This document shows positions 27,651 through 35,559 of a stretch of 64,000 nucleotides of DNA, in pieces. A program made the position numbers and the translations under genes. Where the stretch lies: positions 597,540 to 661,539 of the forward strand of contig NZ_LJGT01000038.1 of NCBI RefSeq assembly GCF_001751365.1. The letters run 5' to 3'. Origin of the DNA: Streptomyces abyssalis. GTDB taxonomy: Bacteria; Actinomycetota; Actinomycetes; Streptomycetales; Streptomycetaceae. Position 1 is the stretch's first letter. Every line of letters starts with the position of its first letter. Under the pieces are notes generated by a model. It did not search any database and was not told the origin of the DNA. It saw only the letters and a program-made list of their open reading frames with translations.

Positions 27651-28256
27651 ATGATCGAGATCCCGTCCGACCTGCACCCGGACCTCGTCCCCCTCGCCTT
27701 CCTGCTCGGCAACTGGCAGGGCGCGGGCGTCGCCGCCCTCCCAGCGGTAGCTGGGGGAGAGGACGGACCGGGCACCGGCAAGTGCAACTTCGGGCAGGAG
27801 GTCACGTTCAGCCACGACGGCCGTGACTTCCTGGAGTACGTGTCACACAGCTGGCAGCTCGACGACGAGGGCGCGAAGGTCCGCCCGCTGGAGACCGAGA
27901 CCGGCTACTGGCGCATCGACTCCGGGCGCAAGGTCGAGGTCGTCATGATCCGCGACCAGGGAGTCGCCGAGGTCTGGTACGGCGAGCTGGCCGACCAGAA
28001 GCCGCAGATCGACCTCGCCACCGACGCCATCGCGCGCACGGCGTCCGCCGCCGAGTACAGCGGAGGCAAGCGCCTGTACGGCTATGTGAACGGCGACCTG
28101 ATGTGGGTCGGCGAGCGCGCCGCCCCCGGGGTGCCGCTGCAGCCGTACATGTCGGCGCAGCTGAAGAAGGCCGTCGATCTGCGCGAGGTCGCGAAGAGCC
28201 TGAGCGAGCAGGACCAGGGCGATCTGCCGGACGACGGCATCGCGTTCTTCAAGTGA
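27651..28256 (+). CDS. Nitrobindin-like (FABP-type) heme-binding beta-barrel protein
   Basis: 201 residues. It has the GNWQGAGV motif (GxWxGxG), FGQEVTFSHDGRDFLEY and a tail typical of actinobacterial nitrobindins; a conserved C-terminal histidine usually binds heme and I could not place it with certainty here. Characterised relatives isomerise peroxynitrite. Between GAGV and KCNFGQEV the protein carries an extra loop (AALPAVAGGEDGPGTG) encoded by a GC-rich palindrome (27737-27760) inserted in frame. It is followed 22 bp later by nur. Confidence 0.87.
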   Translation: MIEIPSDLHPDLVPLAFLLGNWQGAGVAALPAVAGGEDGPGTGKCNFGQEVTFSHDGRDFLEYVSHSWQLDDEGAKVRPLETETGYWRIDSGRKVEVVMIRDQGVAEVWYGELADQKPQIDLATDAIARTASAAEYSGGKRLYGYVNGDLMWVGERAAPGVPLQPYMSAQLKKAVDLREVAKSLSEQDQGDLPDDGIAFFK

Positions 28257-28272
28257 GCCGCGGTTCTACACT
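28244..28272 (+). promoter_or_regulatory. Probable nur promoter
   Basis: GTTCTT (28244-28249) and TACACT (28267-28272) are 17 bp apart. The GTG of nur lies 6 bp after the -10 box, suggesting a leaderless message. The -35 box lies within the end of the preceding gene. Confidence 0.45.
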
Positions 28273-28278
28273 GTCGAT

Positions 28279-28818
28279 GTGGTGACGACCGACTGGCAGA
28301 GCGACCTGAGAGCGCGCGGATACCGCCTGACTCCGCAGCGCCAGCTCGTGCTGGAAGCGGTCGACAAGCTCGAACACTCCACGCCGGACGACATCCTCGC
28401 CGAGGTGCGCCGCACGGCGGGCGGCGTGAACATCTCCACCGTGTACCGGACCCTGGAGCTGCTGGAGGAGCTGGGCCTCGTCTCGCACGCCCACCTGGGC
28501 CACGGGGCGCCGACGTACCACCTCGCCGACCGGCACCACCACATGCATCTCGTCTGCCGGGACTGCACGGAGGTGATCGAGGCGGACCTGTCGGTGGCCG
28601 AACCGTTCACCGAGAGCCTCCTCGCGGCCTTCGGCTTCGACACCGACATGAAGCACTTCGCCATCTTCGGCCGCTGCGCCGGCTGCACCGCGCAGGCCCG
28701 CCAGGGGCACCAGGAACACCAGGCGCAGCAGGCACCGTCACCGGAGGAGCGGGAAGCGGAGGCGGGGGAGCCGGAGCCGGGGGAGCGCTCCTCGAACGGC
28801 GGCTCGAGCCCGTCGTAG
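28279..28818 (+). CDS. nur: Nur, nickel-responsive Fur-family regulator
   Basis: 179 residues. The winged helix (LTPQRQLVLEAVDK; NISTVYRTLELLEELGLV) precedes a dimer/metal domain. All ligands known from Streptomyces Nur are present at matching numbers: His33, His86, His88 and His90 (nickel site), and His70, His72 and His126 (second site). C93RDC96 and C133AGC136 follow. Nur represses iron superoxide dismutase and nickel uptake when nickel is plentiful. The C terminus carries a Gln/Glu/Pro/Ser-rich extension of about 40 residues not usual in Fur proteins. Confidence 0.92.
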   Translation: MVTTDWQSDLRARGYRLTPQRQLVLEAVDKLEHSTPDDILAEVRRTAGGVNISTVYRTLELLEELGLVSHAHLGHGAPTYHLADRHHHMHLVCRDCTEVIEADLSVAEPFTESLLAAFGFDTDMKHFAIFGRCAGCTAQARQGHQEHQAQQAPSPEEREAEAGEPEPGERSSNGGSSPS

Positions 28819-28884
28819 TCTGGTCGTATGTGCTTCGACAGCCCCATCCGCCCCCTTCTCGTGCAGCCCGGTGATGCCGCATGA
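28816..28884 (+). CDS. Possible leaderless mini-ORF coupled to ygfZ (18 residues)
   Basis: A -10-like TAGTCT (28816-28821) is followed 6 bp later by an ATG (28828) opening an 18-codon frame, MCFDSPIRPLLVQPGDAA. Its TGA overlaps the ygfZ ATG (ATGA). The geometry suits a leaderless upstream ORF that delivers ribosomes to ygfZ, which has no clear ribosome site of its own. Translation is not proven. Confidence 0.45.
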
Positions 28885-29852
28885 ACTCCCCCCTCCTCTC
28901 GCTGCCCGGCGCCGTCGCCGCCGAGGGCCAGGACGAAGGCGTCGCCGCCCACTACGGCGATCTCTTCCGGGAGCAGCGGTCGTTGTCCGAGGGCGACGGT
29001 TTCGTCGACCTCTCCCACCGCGGGGTCGTCACCGTCTCCGGCGCGGACCGGCTGTCCTGGCTGCATCTGCTGCTGACGCAGCACGTCAGCGAACTCCCGC
29101 CGGGGCACGCCACGGAGGCCCTGATCCTCTCCGCGCACGGGCACATCGAGCACGCCCTCTACCTCGTCGACGACGGGGAGACGGTGTGGATGCACACCGA
29201 GCCCGGCAAGCAGGGCGCGGTGATCGCCTATCTGGAGAGCATGCGGTTCTTCTACCGCGTCGAGATCGCCGACCGCACGGACGAGTTCGCGGTCGTACAC
29301 CTCCCGGCCGGTTCCATCGCCGAGACTCCCGAAGGGACCGTCGTACGGGAGACGGCGCACGGCCGCGACCTCTTCCTGCCCCGCCCCGCCCTGAAGTCCT
29401 TCGCGGAGTCCGGGCCTCCGGCGATCGGCCTGCTCGCGTACGAGGCGCTGCGCGTCGAGGGCCACCGGCCCCGGCTCGGCATGGAGACCGATCACCGCAC
29501 GATCCCGCACGAGCTGGGGTGGCTGGGCACCGCGGTCCACCTCGACAAGGGCTGCTACCGGGGCCAGGAGACGGTCGCCCGCGTGAACAACCTCGGCAAG
29601 CCGCCACGCCGCCTCGTCTTCCTCCACCTCGACGGCAGCGAGGTGCGCCTGCCCGTGCACGGCGACGCCGTACGGCTCGCCGACGACGGACCGGACGGGC
29701 GCAAGCTCGGCTTCGTCACCACCTCCGCCCGGCACCACGAGCTCGGCCCGATCGCCATGGCTCTGGTGAAGCGGAACGTCCCCGTGGACGCGGCGCTCAC
29801 GGTCGGGGACGAGGCGACGGCGGCGGCCCAGGAGGTCGTGGTCGCCCCCTGA
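28881..29852 (+). CDS. ygfZ: YgfZ/GcvT-domain folate-binding Fe-S protein
   Basis: 323 residues. The GcvT-like fold ends in the YgfZ signature KGCYRGQETVARVNNLG, whose cysteine is the conserved functional residue. YgfZ supports repair or maturation of certain iron-sulfur enzymes through tetrahydrofolate. It is downstream of nur, and both are on the plus strand. Confidence 0.93.
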   Translation: MNSPLLSLPGAVAAEGQDEGVAAHYGDLFREQRSLSEGDGFVDLSHRGVVTVSGADRLSWLHLLLTQHVSELPPGHATEALILSAHGHIEHALYLVDDGETVWMHTEPGKQGAVIAYLESMRFFYRVEIADRTDEFAVVHLPAGSIAETPEGTVVRETAHGRDLFLPRPALKSFAESGPPAIGLLAYEALRVEGHRPRLGMETDHRTIPHELGWLGTAVHLDKGCYRGQETVARVNNLGKPPRRLVFLHLDGSEVRLPVHGDAVRLADDGPDGRKLGFVTTSARHHELGPIAMALVKRNVPVDAALTVGDEATAAAQEVVVAP

Positions 29853-29895
29853 CGGGCACGGTGTGAACCCCGCCCGGCCTGCGTAGGCTGGACAC

Positions 29896-30834
29896 ATGGC
29901 CTTCGCGGAGGGCAGCGAGCGGGCGGCCGGGCCGCCCACCGCGGCCCCGTACGAGTTCGTACGGGCGCCGCGGACGCTGGGTGCCATGGTGGCGTCGACC
30001 GTCGGATACCGCTCGGAGGACGCCGCTCCCCAGCTGCACCGGGGGCTGCCCGCTCCCTGGCTCACGTTGATCTTTTCCCTCGAGGGTCCGGTCGTGGGCG
30101 GTGACACCCCGGATCAGGCGCTCGGGGCGCAGGCCTATCGCGAGGAGATCATCGTCGGCGGGCTGCATCAGCGGCCCGCGTACATCGTCCAGCCCTCCCG
30201 CCAGACCGGGGTGCAGCTGGCCGTGCACCCGCTGGCGGCACGGGCGCTGTTCGGCATGCCGACGGCCGAGTTGAGGCAGTCGGCCGGGGACGGCGCTTCC
30301 ATCCTCGGCCGGCCGGCGGTGGAGGTCCACGAGCGGCTGCGCGAGAGCGGGAGCTGGGACGGGCGATTCGCCATCCTGACCGGCTACCTGCGGCAGAAGG
30401 CGGAGGACAGCGGGCGTCGCGCGGAGGTGCGGCCCGAAGTCGCCGAGGCCTGGCGGTGGATGGCCTGCCACCGGGGGGCCGGGTCGCTGGACGCCATGGC
30501 GCGTCATGTGGCGCTGAGCCGACGGCAGTTGACCACTCTCTTCCGACGCGAGGTGGGTGCCGGGCCGAAACAGGTCAGCCGGCTGATGCGGTTCGAGCGG
30601 GCCCGGCAGGAGGTGGCCTCGGCGGTCGCGGAGGAGCCCGCCGCCGGGCGGGCGGCGGGAGAGGCCGCGCTGGACCTCTCGGAGATCGCCGCGCGGTGCG
30701 GGTTCTACGACCATTCGCACCTGGTCCGCGACTTCCAGCACTACACAGACCTGAGCCCGAGCGGGTGGATCGCCGAAGAGCGCCGGAATATCCAAGCGGG
30801 AGGACACCGCAACGGCGAAGAGTGGGACACATGA
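29896..30834 (+). CDS. AraC-family transcription regulator
   Basis: 312 residues. The C-terminal double HTH begins SLDAMARHVALSRRQLTTLF and includes LSEIAARCGFYDHSHLVRDF; the N-terminal domain resembles DUF6597-type sensors (EEIIVGGLHQRPAYIV). The stop overlaps the ATG of the glyoxalase-like gene (ATGA), so the two are coupled and the regulator probably controls it. Confidence 0.92.
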   Translation: MAFAEGSERAAGPPTAAPYEFVRAPRTLGAMVASTVGYRSEDAAPQLHRGLPAPWLTLIFSLEGPVVGGDTPDQALGAQAYREEIIVGGLHQRPAYIVQPSRQTGVQLAVHPLAARALFGMPTAELRQSAGDGASILGRPAVEVHERLRESGSWDGRFAILTGYLRQKAEDSGRRAEVRPEVAEAWRWMACHRGAGSLDAMARHVALSRRQLTTLFRREVGAGPKQVSRLMRFERARQEVASAVAEEPAAGRAAGEAALDLSEIAARCGFYDHSHLVRDFQHYTDLSPSGWIAEERRNIQAGGHRNGEEWDT

Positions 30835-31277
30835 GCGACTCCGAGACGAACACGACGCACACCGGCACCGGCGCGGGCAAGGCCCCGGCCCCCGCACCGA
30901 CCGTCTGGCCGGTCCTTCAGGCGCACGACGCGCACGCGCTGATCGACTTCCTGGTGGAGAAGATCGGCTTCCTCCGCACAGCCGTGTACGAGGACGGCGG
31001 CCAGGTCGCCCACTGCCAGCTCGACTGGCCCGAGGGCGGCGGGATCATGCTCGGCTCATACAAGCCGGACACCGAGTGGAGCAGACCTCCGGGCACGTTC
31101 GGTGCCTACGTCGTCACGAACGACGTCGACGGCCTGTACGAGCGGGTGAAGGCCGCGGGCGTGACCTTCACGCGCGAACTGTCCGATCAGGACTACGGGA
31201 ACCGGGAGTTCACCATCAGCGATCCCGAGGGCAACCTCTGGTCCTTCGGTTACTACCCCGGCGAACCGAAGCCCTGA
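30831..31277 (+). CDS. Glyoxalase/bleomycin-resistance (VOC) family protein
   Basis: 148 residues: one VOC module with VWPVLQAHDAHALIDFLVE, GGIMLGSYKP and ISDPEGNLWSFGYY. VOC proteins are metal enzymes or drug-binding proteins; specificity is unclear. The gene is coupled to the AraC regulator, which suggests induction by its own ligand. A GGACCCGG/CCGGGTCC hairpin follows. Confidence 0.9.
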   Translation: MSDSETNTTHTGTGAGKAPAPAPTVWPVLQAHDAHALIDFLVEKIGFLRTAVYEDGGQVAHCQLDWPEGGGIMLGSYKPDTEWSRPPGTFGAYVVTNDVDGLYERVKAAGVTFTRELSDQDYGNREFTISDPEGNLWSFGYYPGEPKP

Positions 31278-31369
31278 GCCGCCTCCGTTCGTCCGGAATC
31301 CCCGGGGGCCTTCCGCCGGAATCCCGGGGAGCCGGCGGGCCGTCGGCGCCCGTCGACGGCCGGCCCCCG

Positions 31370-31394
31370 GGACCCGGCCCTTCGGACCGGGTCC
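31370..31394. terminator. Bidirectional terminator between VOC gene and dtd
   Basis: GGACCCGG pairs with CCGGGTCC across a 9-nt loop between two convergent genes. The rest of the gap has two CCGGAATCCC(C)GGGG copies. Confidence 0.6.
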
Positions 31395-31421
31395 ACCAGG
31401 GGATGCGTCGGACCATGCCCT

Positions 31422-31847
31422 TCAGACCTCGAGCAGGACCGTGAACGGGCCGTCGTTCGTCAGGGACACCTTCATCTGCTCGCCGAACCTGCCCGTCGCG
31501 ACCTCGGCACCCAACTGGCGGAGCTGTGCGACCACTTCATCCACGAGAGGTTCCGCCACCGGCCCGGGTGCGGCGGCGTTCCACGTGGGGCGGCGGCCCT
31601 TGCGCGCGTCCCCGTAGAGCGTGAACTGGCTGATGACGAGCAGCGGCGCGGCCACGTCCGAACAGGACTTCTCACCCTCCAGGATCCGCACCGACCAGAG
31701 TTTGCGGGCGAGTTGGGCCGCCTTGGCCGCAGTGTCGTCGTGCGTGACGCCGACCAGTACGCACAGCCCCTCGCCGGTGATCTCCCCGACGGTCTCCCCG
31801 GCCACGACGACGCTCGCGCCGTTCACTCTCTGCACCACAGCTCGCAT
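31422..31847 (-). CDS. dtd: D-aminoacyl-tRNA deacylase
   Basis: Removes D-amino acids and glycine mischarged on tRNA. 141 residues starting [15 protein letters not shown]; signatures are [20 protein letters not shown] (SQxT) and the C-terminal [13 protein letters not shown] (NxGPxT), which form the cross-subunit site. ATG 31847 is the standard start; two further in-frame ATGs lie upstream. Confidence 0.96.
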   Translation of the reverse strand: MRAVVQRVNGASVVVAGETVGEITGEGLCVLVGVTHDDTAAKAAQLARKLWSVRILEGEKSCSDVAAPLLVISQFTLYGDARKGRRPTWNAAAPGPVAEPLVDEVVAQLRQLGAEVATGRFGEQMKVSLTNDGPFTVLLEV

Positions 31848-31882
31848 GGCAGCCATCATGCCGTGCGGCCCGGCCGCGGTAT

Positions 31883-31912
31883 CTCCCCCAGGGCCGAAAG
31901 GCCCAGGGGGAG
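31883..31912. terminator. GNRA-loop hairpin between dtd and rsiG
   Basis: CTCCCCCAGGGCC-gaaa-GGCCCAGGGGGAG forms a 13-bp stem with one mismatch and a GAAA tetraloop. It is another copy of the palindrome family also found inside rsiG. Confidence 0.6.
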
Positions 31913-31979
31913 TTCATATGGTCCGGATGGGTGCGACATCGCTGCGCAGGAACGCTCCGCAGTGGCACGATGCGTACAC

Positions 31980-31993
31980 GCGGTACGTACCGC
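31980..31993. promoter_or_regulatory. 14-bp palindrome upstream of rsiG
   Basis: GCGGTACGTACCGC is a perfect dyad centred about 53 bp before the rsiG ATG, a plausible operator. The binding protein is unknown. Confidence 0.35.
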
Positions 31994-32039
31994 TGCTCTC
32001 AACGCCATTGCGGCAATAAGGAAGAAGGGGACACCTTCC

Positions 32040-32684
32040 ATGAGCGCTACCGGCGCCGCCCGTACTCCCCCTGGGCCTCTCGGCCCTGGGGGTCCACCCG
32101 GGCCGCAAGGCCCAGGGGGAGGTACCCCCGGGGATCTGCCGGCCGCCCGTACCGGCCCGGCCCCGACCGCGGCGACCCGCGCAGGCGACGGCGAGGGCGA
32201 CGGCGAAGTCCCCGACCTGCACGGGCTGCGGCTGCCCGAACTGCGCACGCTCCTGCGCGACGCCAAGCAGGAAGAAGGCGAACTCAGCTACGTACGGCGG
32301 CTCCTCCAGGGGCGCATCGACATCCTCCGTGCCGAACTCGCCCGGCGCAGCGCCCCCGGCTCGCCGCTGCTCGACCTGCTCCCGCAGATCCTGGCCGACG
32401 GCCCCTCCAACCACCGCAGCTCCGCCCGCCACGTCACACTGGGCACGCCGCAGAGCGACGAATACCGCTCCCTGGCCGAGGGGATGCTGGCGCAGGTCGA
32501 GCTGAGCGACCTCACCGCACGTACGGACGAGGAGCTGCAGGAGGCGATGGCCCGCCTCGTCGGCTACGAGCAGCACGTCTCGCAGCGGCGGCAGGTGACG
32601 CAGCGCACGGCGGACGGGTGCAGCAGGGAAATCGCACGCAGGTACCGTGAGGGCGAAGCGCAAGTCGACGACCTGCTCCCCTGA
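32040..32684 (+). CDS. rsiG: RsiG, c-di-GMP-dependent anti-sigma factor of WhiG
   Basis: 214 residues. Two helices each carry the c-di-GMP signature E-x3-S-x2-R-x3-Q-x3-D: one in EGELSYVRRLLQGRID, the other in EQHVSQRRQVTQRTAD. RsiG bound to c-di-GMP sequesters the sporulation sigma factor WhiG and delays sporulation in Streptomyces. GAAGAAGGGG precedes the ATG. Residues about 8-32 are a Pro/Gly-rich insertion encoded by two GC-rich hairpins (32065-32121). The insertion keeps the frame and lies outside the recognised domain. Confidence 0.93.
   Translation: MSATGAARTPPGPLGPGGPPGPQGPGGGTPGDLPAARTGPAPTAATRAGDGEGDGEVPDLHGLRLPELRTLLRDAKQEEGELSYVRRLLQGRIDILRAELARRSAPGSPLLDLLPQILADGPSNHRSSARHVTLGTPQSDEYRSLAEGMLAQVELSDLTARTDEELQEAMARLVGYEQHVSQRRQVTQRTADGCSREIARRYREGEAQVDDLLP
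32065..32121. repeat. Two palindromes inserted in frame in rsiG
   Basis: CCCCCTGGGCC-tctc-GGCCCTGGGGG is followed by CCCGGGCC-gcaa-GGCCCAGGGG. Both match elements found between genes in this window and encode a Pro/Gly-rich stretch. Confidence 0.8.
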
Positions 32685-32761
32685 CCTGTGTGCGGCCGGG
32701 CCCTGCGAGGGGCTCCGGGCTGCGCCATGGGCGGGGGTGGTGAACTGAAAGGCCCCTGCCC

Positions 32762-33724
32762 ATGCCGTACGGGACACCCCCGGTGCTGGCCGAAGTCGTA
32801 CGCTCCGGTTTCGTCGAGGGACAACACCGCGGCTCGCTCGTGGTGCTCGCCGCGGACGGCAGCACCGAGCTGTCGATGGGCGAACCGGAAGCCCCCTTCT
32901 TCCCACGCTCGGCCAACAAGCCGGTGCAGGCCGCCGCCATGCTCCGCGCCGGGCTGGATCTCTCCGGGCCCCGGCTGGCCCTGGCCACCGCGAGCCACTC
33001 AGGAGAACCGTTCCATCAGGACCTCGTACGGAAGATGCTCGCCGAGCACGGGCTGACCGAGGAACTTCTGCAGTGCCCGCCCGAACTCCCCCTCGACCAG
33101 GCCGAGGCGGCACGCGCCGTCGCCGGCGCGGGCTCCGAGGAGGCGGCCCGCAGCCGCGTCGCCATGAACTGCTCCGGCAAGCACTCCGCGATGCTCGCCA
33201 CCTGCGCGGCGAACGGCTGGCCGCAGGAGACCTACCTCGAACCGTCGCACCCGCTGCAGCAACTGGTCGCGGAGACCCTCGAATCCCTCTCCGGCGACCC
33301 CGTCACCCACGTCGGTACGGACGGCTGCGGCGCTCCCCTGATGGCGATCACCCCGGCGGGGCTGGCCCGCGTCTTCCGCGCCCTCGCGCTCGCACCCGCG
33401 GACAGCCCGGAGGGCAGGGTCGCCGCAGCCATGCGCGAGCACCCCGAGTACGTGGCGGGGACGCGGCGCATCGACACATGGCTGATGAGCGAGGTGTCGG
33501 GAGCGGTCGCGAAGGTGGGAGCTGAGTCCGTACAGGGGGCCGCACTGGCGGACGGCCGCGCCCTCGCATTCAAGATCCACGACGGCGGCAACCGCGCCGT
33601 GGGACCTGTGCTGGCCCGCACGCTCGAACTGCTCGGGGTCGACTCCCCGGTGCTGGCCCGTATCGCCGACTCGCCCCTGCTGGGCGGCGGTCAGCGGGTC
33701 GGCGAGGTGCGCGCGGCGTTCTGA
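32762..33724 (+). CDS. L-asparaginase (Rhizobium etli / ReAV-type)
   Basis: Hydrolyses asparagine to aspartate and ammonia. 320 residues of the second asparaginase family, not the bacterial type I/II fold: PRSANKPVQAAAM carries the Ser/Lys pair, and NCSGKHSAMLATC and GTDGCGAPL are further signatures. No signal peptide, so cytosolic. AAAGG lies 8 bp before the ATG. Its role is likely in nitrogen scavenging. Confidence 0.92.
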   Translation: MPYGTPPVLAEVVRSGFVEGQHRGSLVVLAADGSTELSMGEPEAPFFPRSANKPVQAAAMLRAGLDLSGPRLALATASHSGEPFHQDLVRKMLAEHGLTEELLQCPPELPLDQAEAARAVAGAGSEEAARSRVAMNCSGKHSAMLATCAANGWPQETYLEPSHPLQQLVAETLESLSGDPVTHVGTDGCGAPLMAITPAGLARVFRALALAPADSPEGRVAAAMREHPEYVAGTRRIDTWLMSEVSGAVAKVGAESVQGAALADGRALAFKIHDGGNRAVGPVLARTLELLGVDSPVLARIADSPLLGGGQRVGEVRAAF

Positions 33725-33804
33725 GGCCCGGCCTCGGGGCGGGGCGCCGGGCGGGGACGTAATCCAGGTGCGGTGCTCCGGCGCCCCCGCATAACGTGAC
33801 CTGC

Positions 33805-35055
33805 ATGGCCCTGGAGATCCGCACCCTCACCTCCCGCGACGAGCTGCCCGGCTGGTTCCGCGCGGTCAACGTCGGCTTCCTGCGCGGCGGGACCGTGTCC
33901 GAGGAGGAGGTGGCCGTCCGCACCCCCGACATCGATATGGACCGTACGCAGGGCGCGTTCGACGGAGGCAGGTGCGTGGGCACCTTCCGTACCTTCGCGC
34001 AGGAGATGACGGTTCCCGGCGGCGCGGCCCTTCCGTCCTGCGCGGTCACGAACGTCACCGTCTCCCCGACCCACCGGCGCCGCGGCCTGCTCACGCGCAT
34101 GATGGGCAGCGCGCTCACGGCCGCGAAGGAGCGCGGCGACGCCTTCGCCTCACTGATCTCCGCGGAGTACCCGATCTACGGGCGCTACGGCTTCGGCCCC
34201 GCCGCCTGGACCGCGGAGTGGGAGGTCGACATCGCCCGCGCGGGGCTCGACAAACGCCACTCCGGCCCCGCTGACGGCGGGCGGGTGGATCTCGCGGACG
34301 ACGAGGAGATCCGCACCGTCGGGCCCACGCTGCACGAGCGTCACCGCGCCCTGCCGCACTCCCAGGGCGTCATCGACCGTCCCGACCGCTGGTGGCGCAT
34401 CCACACGGGCCAGCGCCGTTTCCCGGGAGACGAGTTCAGCCCGCCCTTCCACGCCGTCCACCGTGACGGGCGGGGCGAGCCGCAGGGCTTCGTGTCGTGG
34501 ACCGTGCGCGAGCGCTGGGAATCCAAGCTTCCGCAGAACACCGCCGAGGTGCAGTGCCTCACCGCCCTCACGCCCGCCGCGGAGCGCGCCCTGTGGCACT
34601 TCGTGCTCTCGATCGACTGGATCGTCCGCGTACGTTCCGGACACCGGGCCCCCGACGACGTGCTGCCACTGCTGCTGCCCGACCCGCGCGCGGCCAGGCT
34701 CGACACCCTCGCGGACTTCCTGTGGCTGCGCCCCCTGGACGTGCCGCGCATGCTGGAGGGCCGCCGCTACTCCGTCGACCGTGCGCTCGTGCTCGATCTG
34801 CACGACCCCGCGGGGCTCGCCGGCGGCCGCTACCGCCTGGAGGCCGGGCCGGACGGCGCCGCCTGCAAGACCACCGGGGACAGTGCCGATCTCGCCCTGG
34901 ACATCGCCGAGTTGGGCACCCTCTTCCTCGGCGACGAGTCCGCGGTGCGGCTCGCGGCCCTGGGACGGGCCGAGGAGCGCAGCGAGGGTGCCGCCGAACT
35001 GGCCGACACCCTCTTCCGCACGCCGCGCCGGGCCTGGTGCCCGGACATCTTCTGA
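33805..35055 (+). CDS. Eis-like GNAT N-acetyltransferase
   Basis: 416 residues. The first GNAT domain has VTNVTVSPTHRRRGLLTRMM (acetyl-CoA loop) and YPIYGRYGFGPA; a second GNAT-like region and an SCP2-like C-terminal domain follow, ending in F as Eis proteins do. Eis enzymes multiply acetylate aminoglycosides and lysines. ATG 33805 is used; a GTG three codons earlier is possible. A CATAAC box 9 bp upstream suggests a very short leader. Confidence 0.92.
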   Translation: MALEIRTLTSRDELPGWFRAVNVGFLRGGTVSEEEVAVRTPDIDMDRTQGAFDGGRCVGTFRTFAQEMTVPGGAALPSCAVTNVTVSPTHRRRGLLTRMMGSALTAAKERGDAFASLISAEYPIYGRYGFGPAAWTAEWEVDIARAGLDKRHSGPADGGRVDLADDEEIRTVGPTLHERHRALPHSQGVIDRPDRWWRIHTGQRRFPGDEFSPPFHAVHRDGRGEPQGFVSWTVRERWESKLPQNTAEVQCLTALTPAAERALWHFVLSIDWIVRVRSGHRAPDDVLPLLLPDPRAARLDTLADFLWLRPLDVPRMLEGRRYSVDRALVLDLHDPAGLAGGRYRLEAGPDGAACKTTGDSADLALDIAELGTLFLGDESAVRLAALGRAEERSEGAAELADTLFRTPRRAWCPDIF

Positions 35056-35155
35056 CGCGCGGAGGCGCCACACAGGGCAGCCGGCCGTCACGCAGGACAC
35101 CGGAGACGGGCACGCGGCGCGCGGATGGCGTGGGTTGGAACCGCGCGCCGCGTGG

Positions 35156-35332
35156 TCAGACGATCAGCATCGTCAGGACGACGGCGCCGATACAGCTGCA
35201 GGTGATGTTCTTCGCCTTCACACCGACGCTGAGCAGTACGCAGCCGATGACCCCGAGGGCACCGAACTGCCACTCCACCAGTCGCTCGAGTCCGATCACG
35301 GCGGCCGCGAGAGCGAGAGCGAACACAGGCAT
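35156..35332 (-). CDS. Small hydrophobic membrane protein (58 residues)
   Basis: Starts MPVFALALAAAVIGLERLVE and has two or three short hydrophobic segments with two closely spaced cysteines (NITCSCIGAVVLTM). AAGGGGG lies about 7 bp before the ATG. It is divergent from the GntR regulator across a motif-rich promoter region, so the regulator may control it. Function unknown. Confidence 0.75.
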   Translation of the reverse strand: MPVFALALAAAVIGLERLVEWQFGALGVIGCVLLSVGVKAKNITCSCIGAVVLTMLIV

Positions 35333-35415
35333 GGCATTCCCCCTTCGTCGAGCACGGGCCCGTACGTCGTTGGACAGGCGGGAACCGGAGCGCTCTGTGT
35401 TGGCGGGCAGCCACG

Positions 35416-35548
35416 CCCACTTGGCGATACCTGCCGAACTTGTCCACCATCTGTGCGAAGTTGTCCGCCAACTTATTCGAAGTCTTCCCACTTGGCCGGA
35501 GATTGAAAACAGTTGACCAACAACTCCCGGTGCTTGGCCCGAAGTTGT
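35416..35548. promoter_or_regulatory. Cluster of repeated motifs upstream of the GntR gene
   Basis: CCCACTTGGC occurs at 35416-35425 and 35487-35496, 71 bp apart. AAGTTG-TCCGC-CAACTT (35458-35474) is a perfect 6-bp dyad; ACAACT (35520-35525) and AGTTGT (35543-35548) form another. AGTTG or CAACT half-sites appear at least five times. This density suggests cooperative binding, most simply by the adjacent GntR protein. Confidence 0.6.
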
Positions 35549-35559
35549 ACCGTCTTGGT

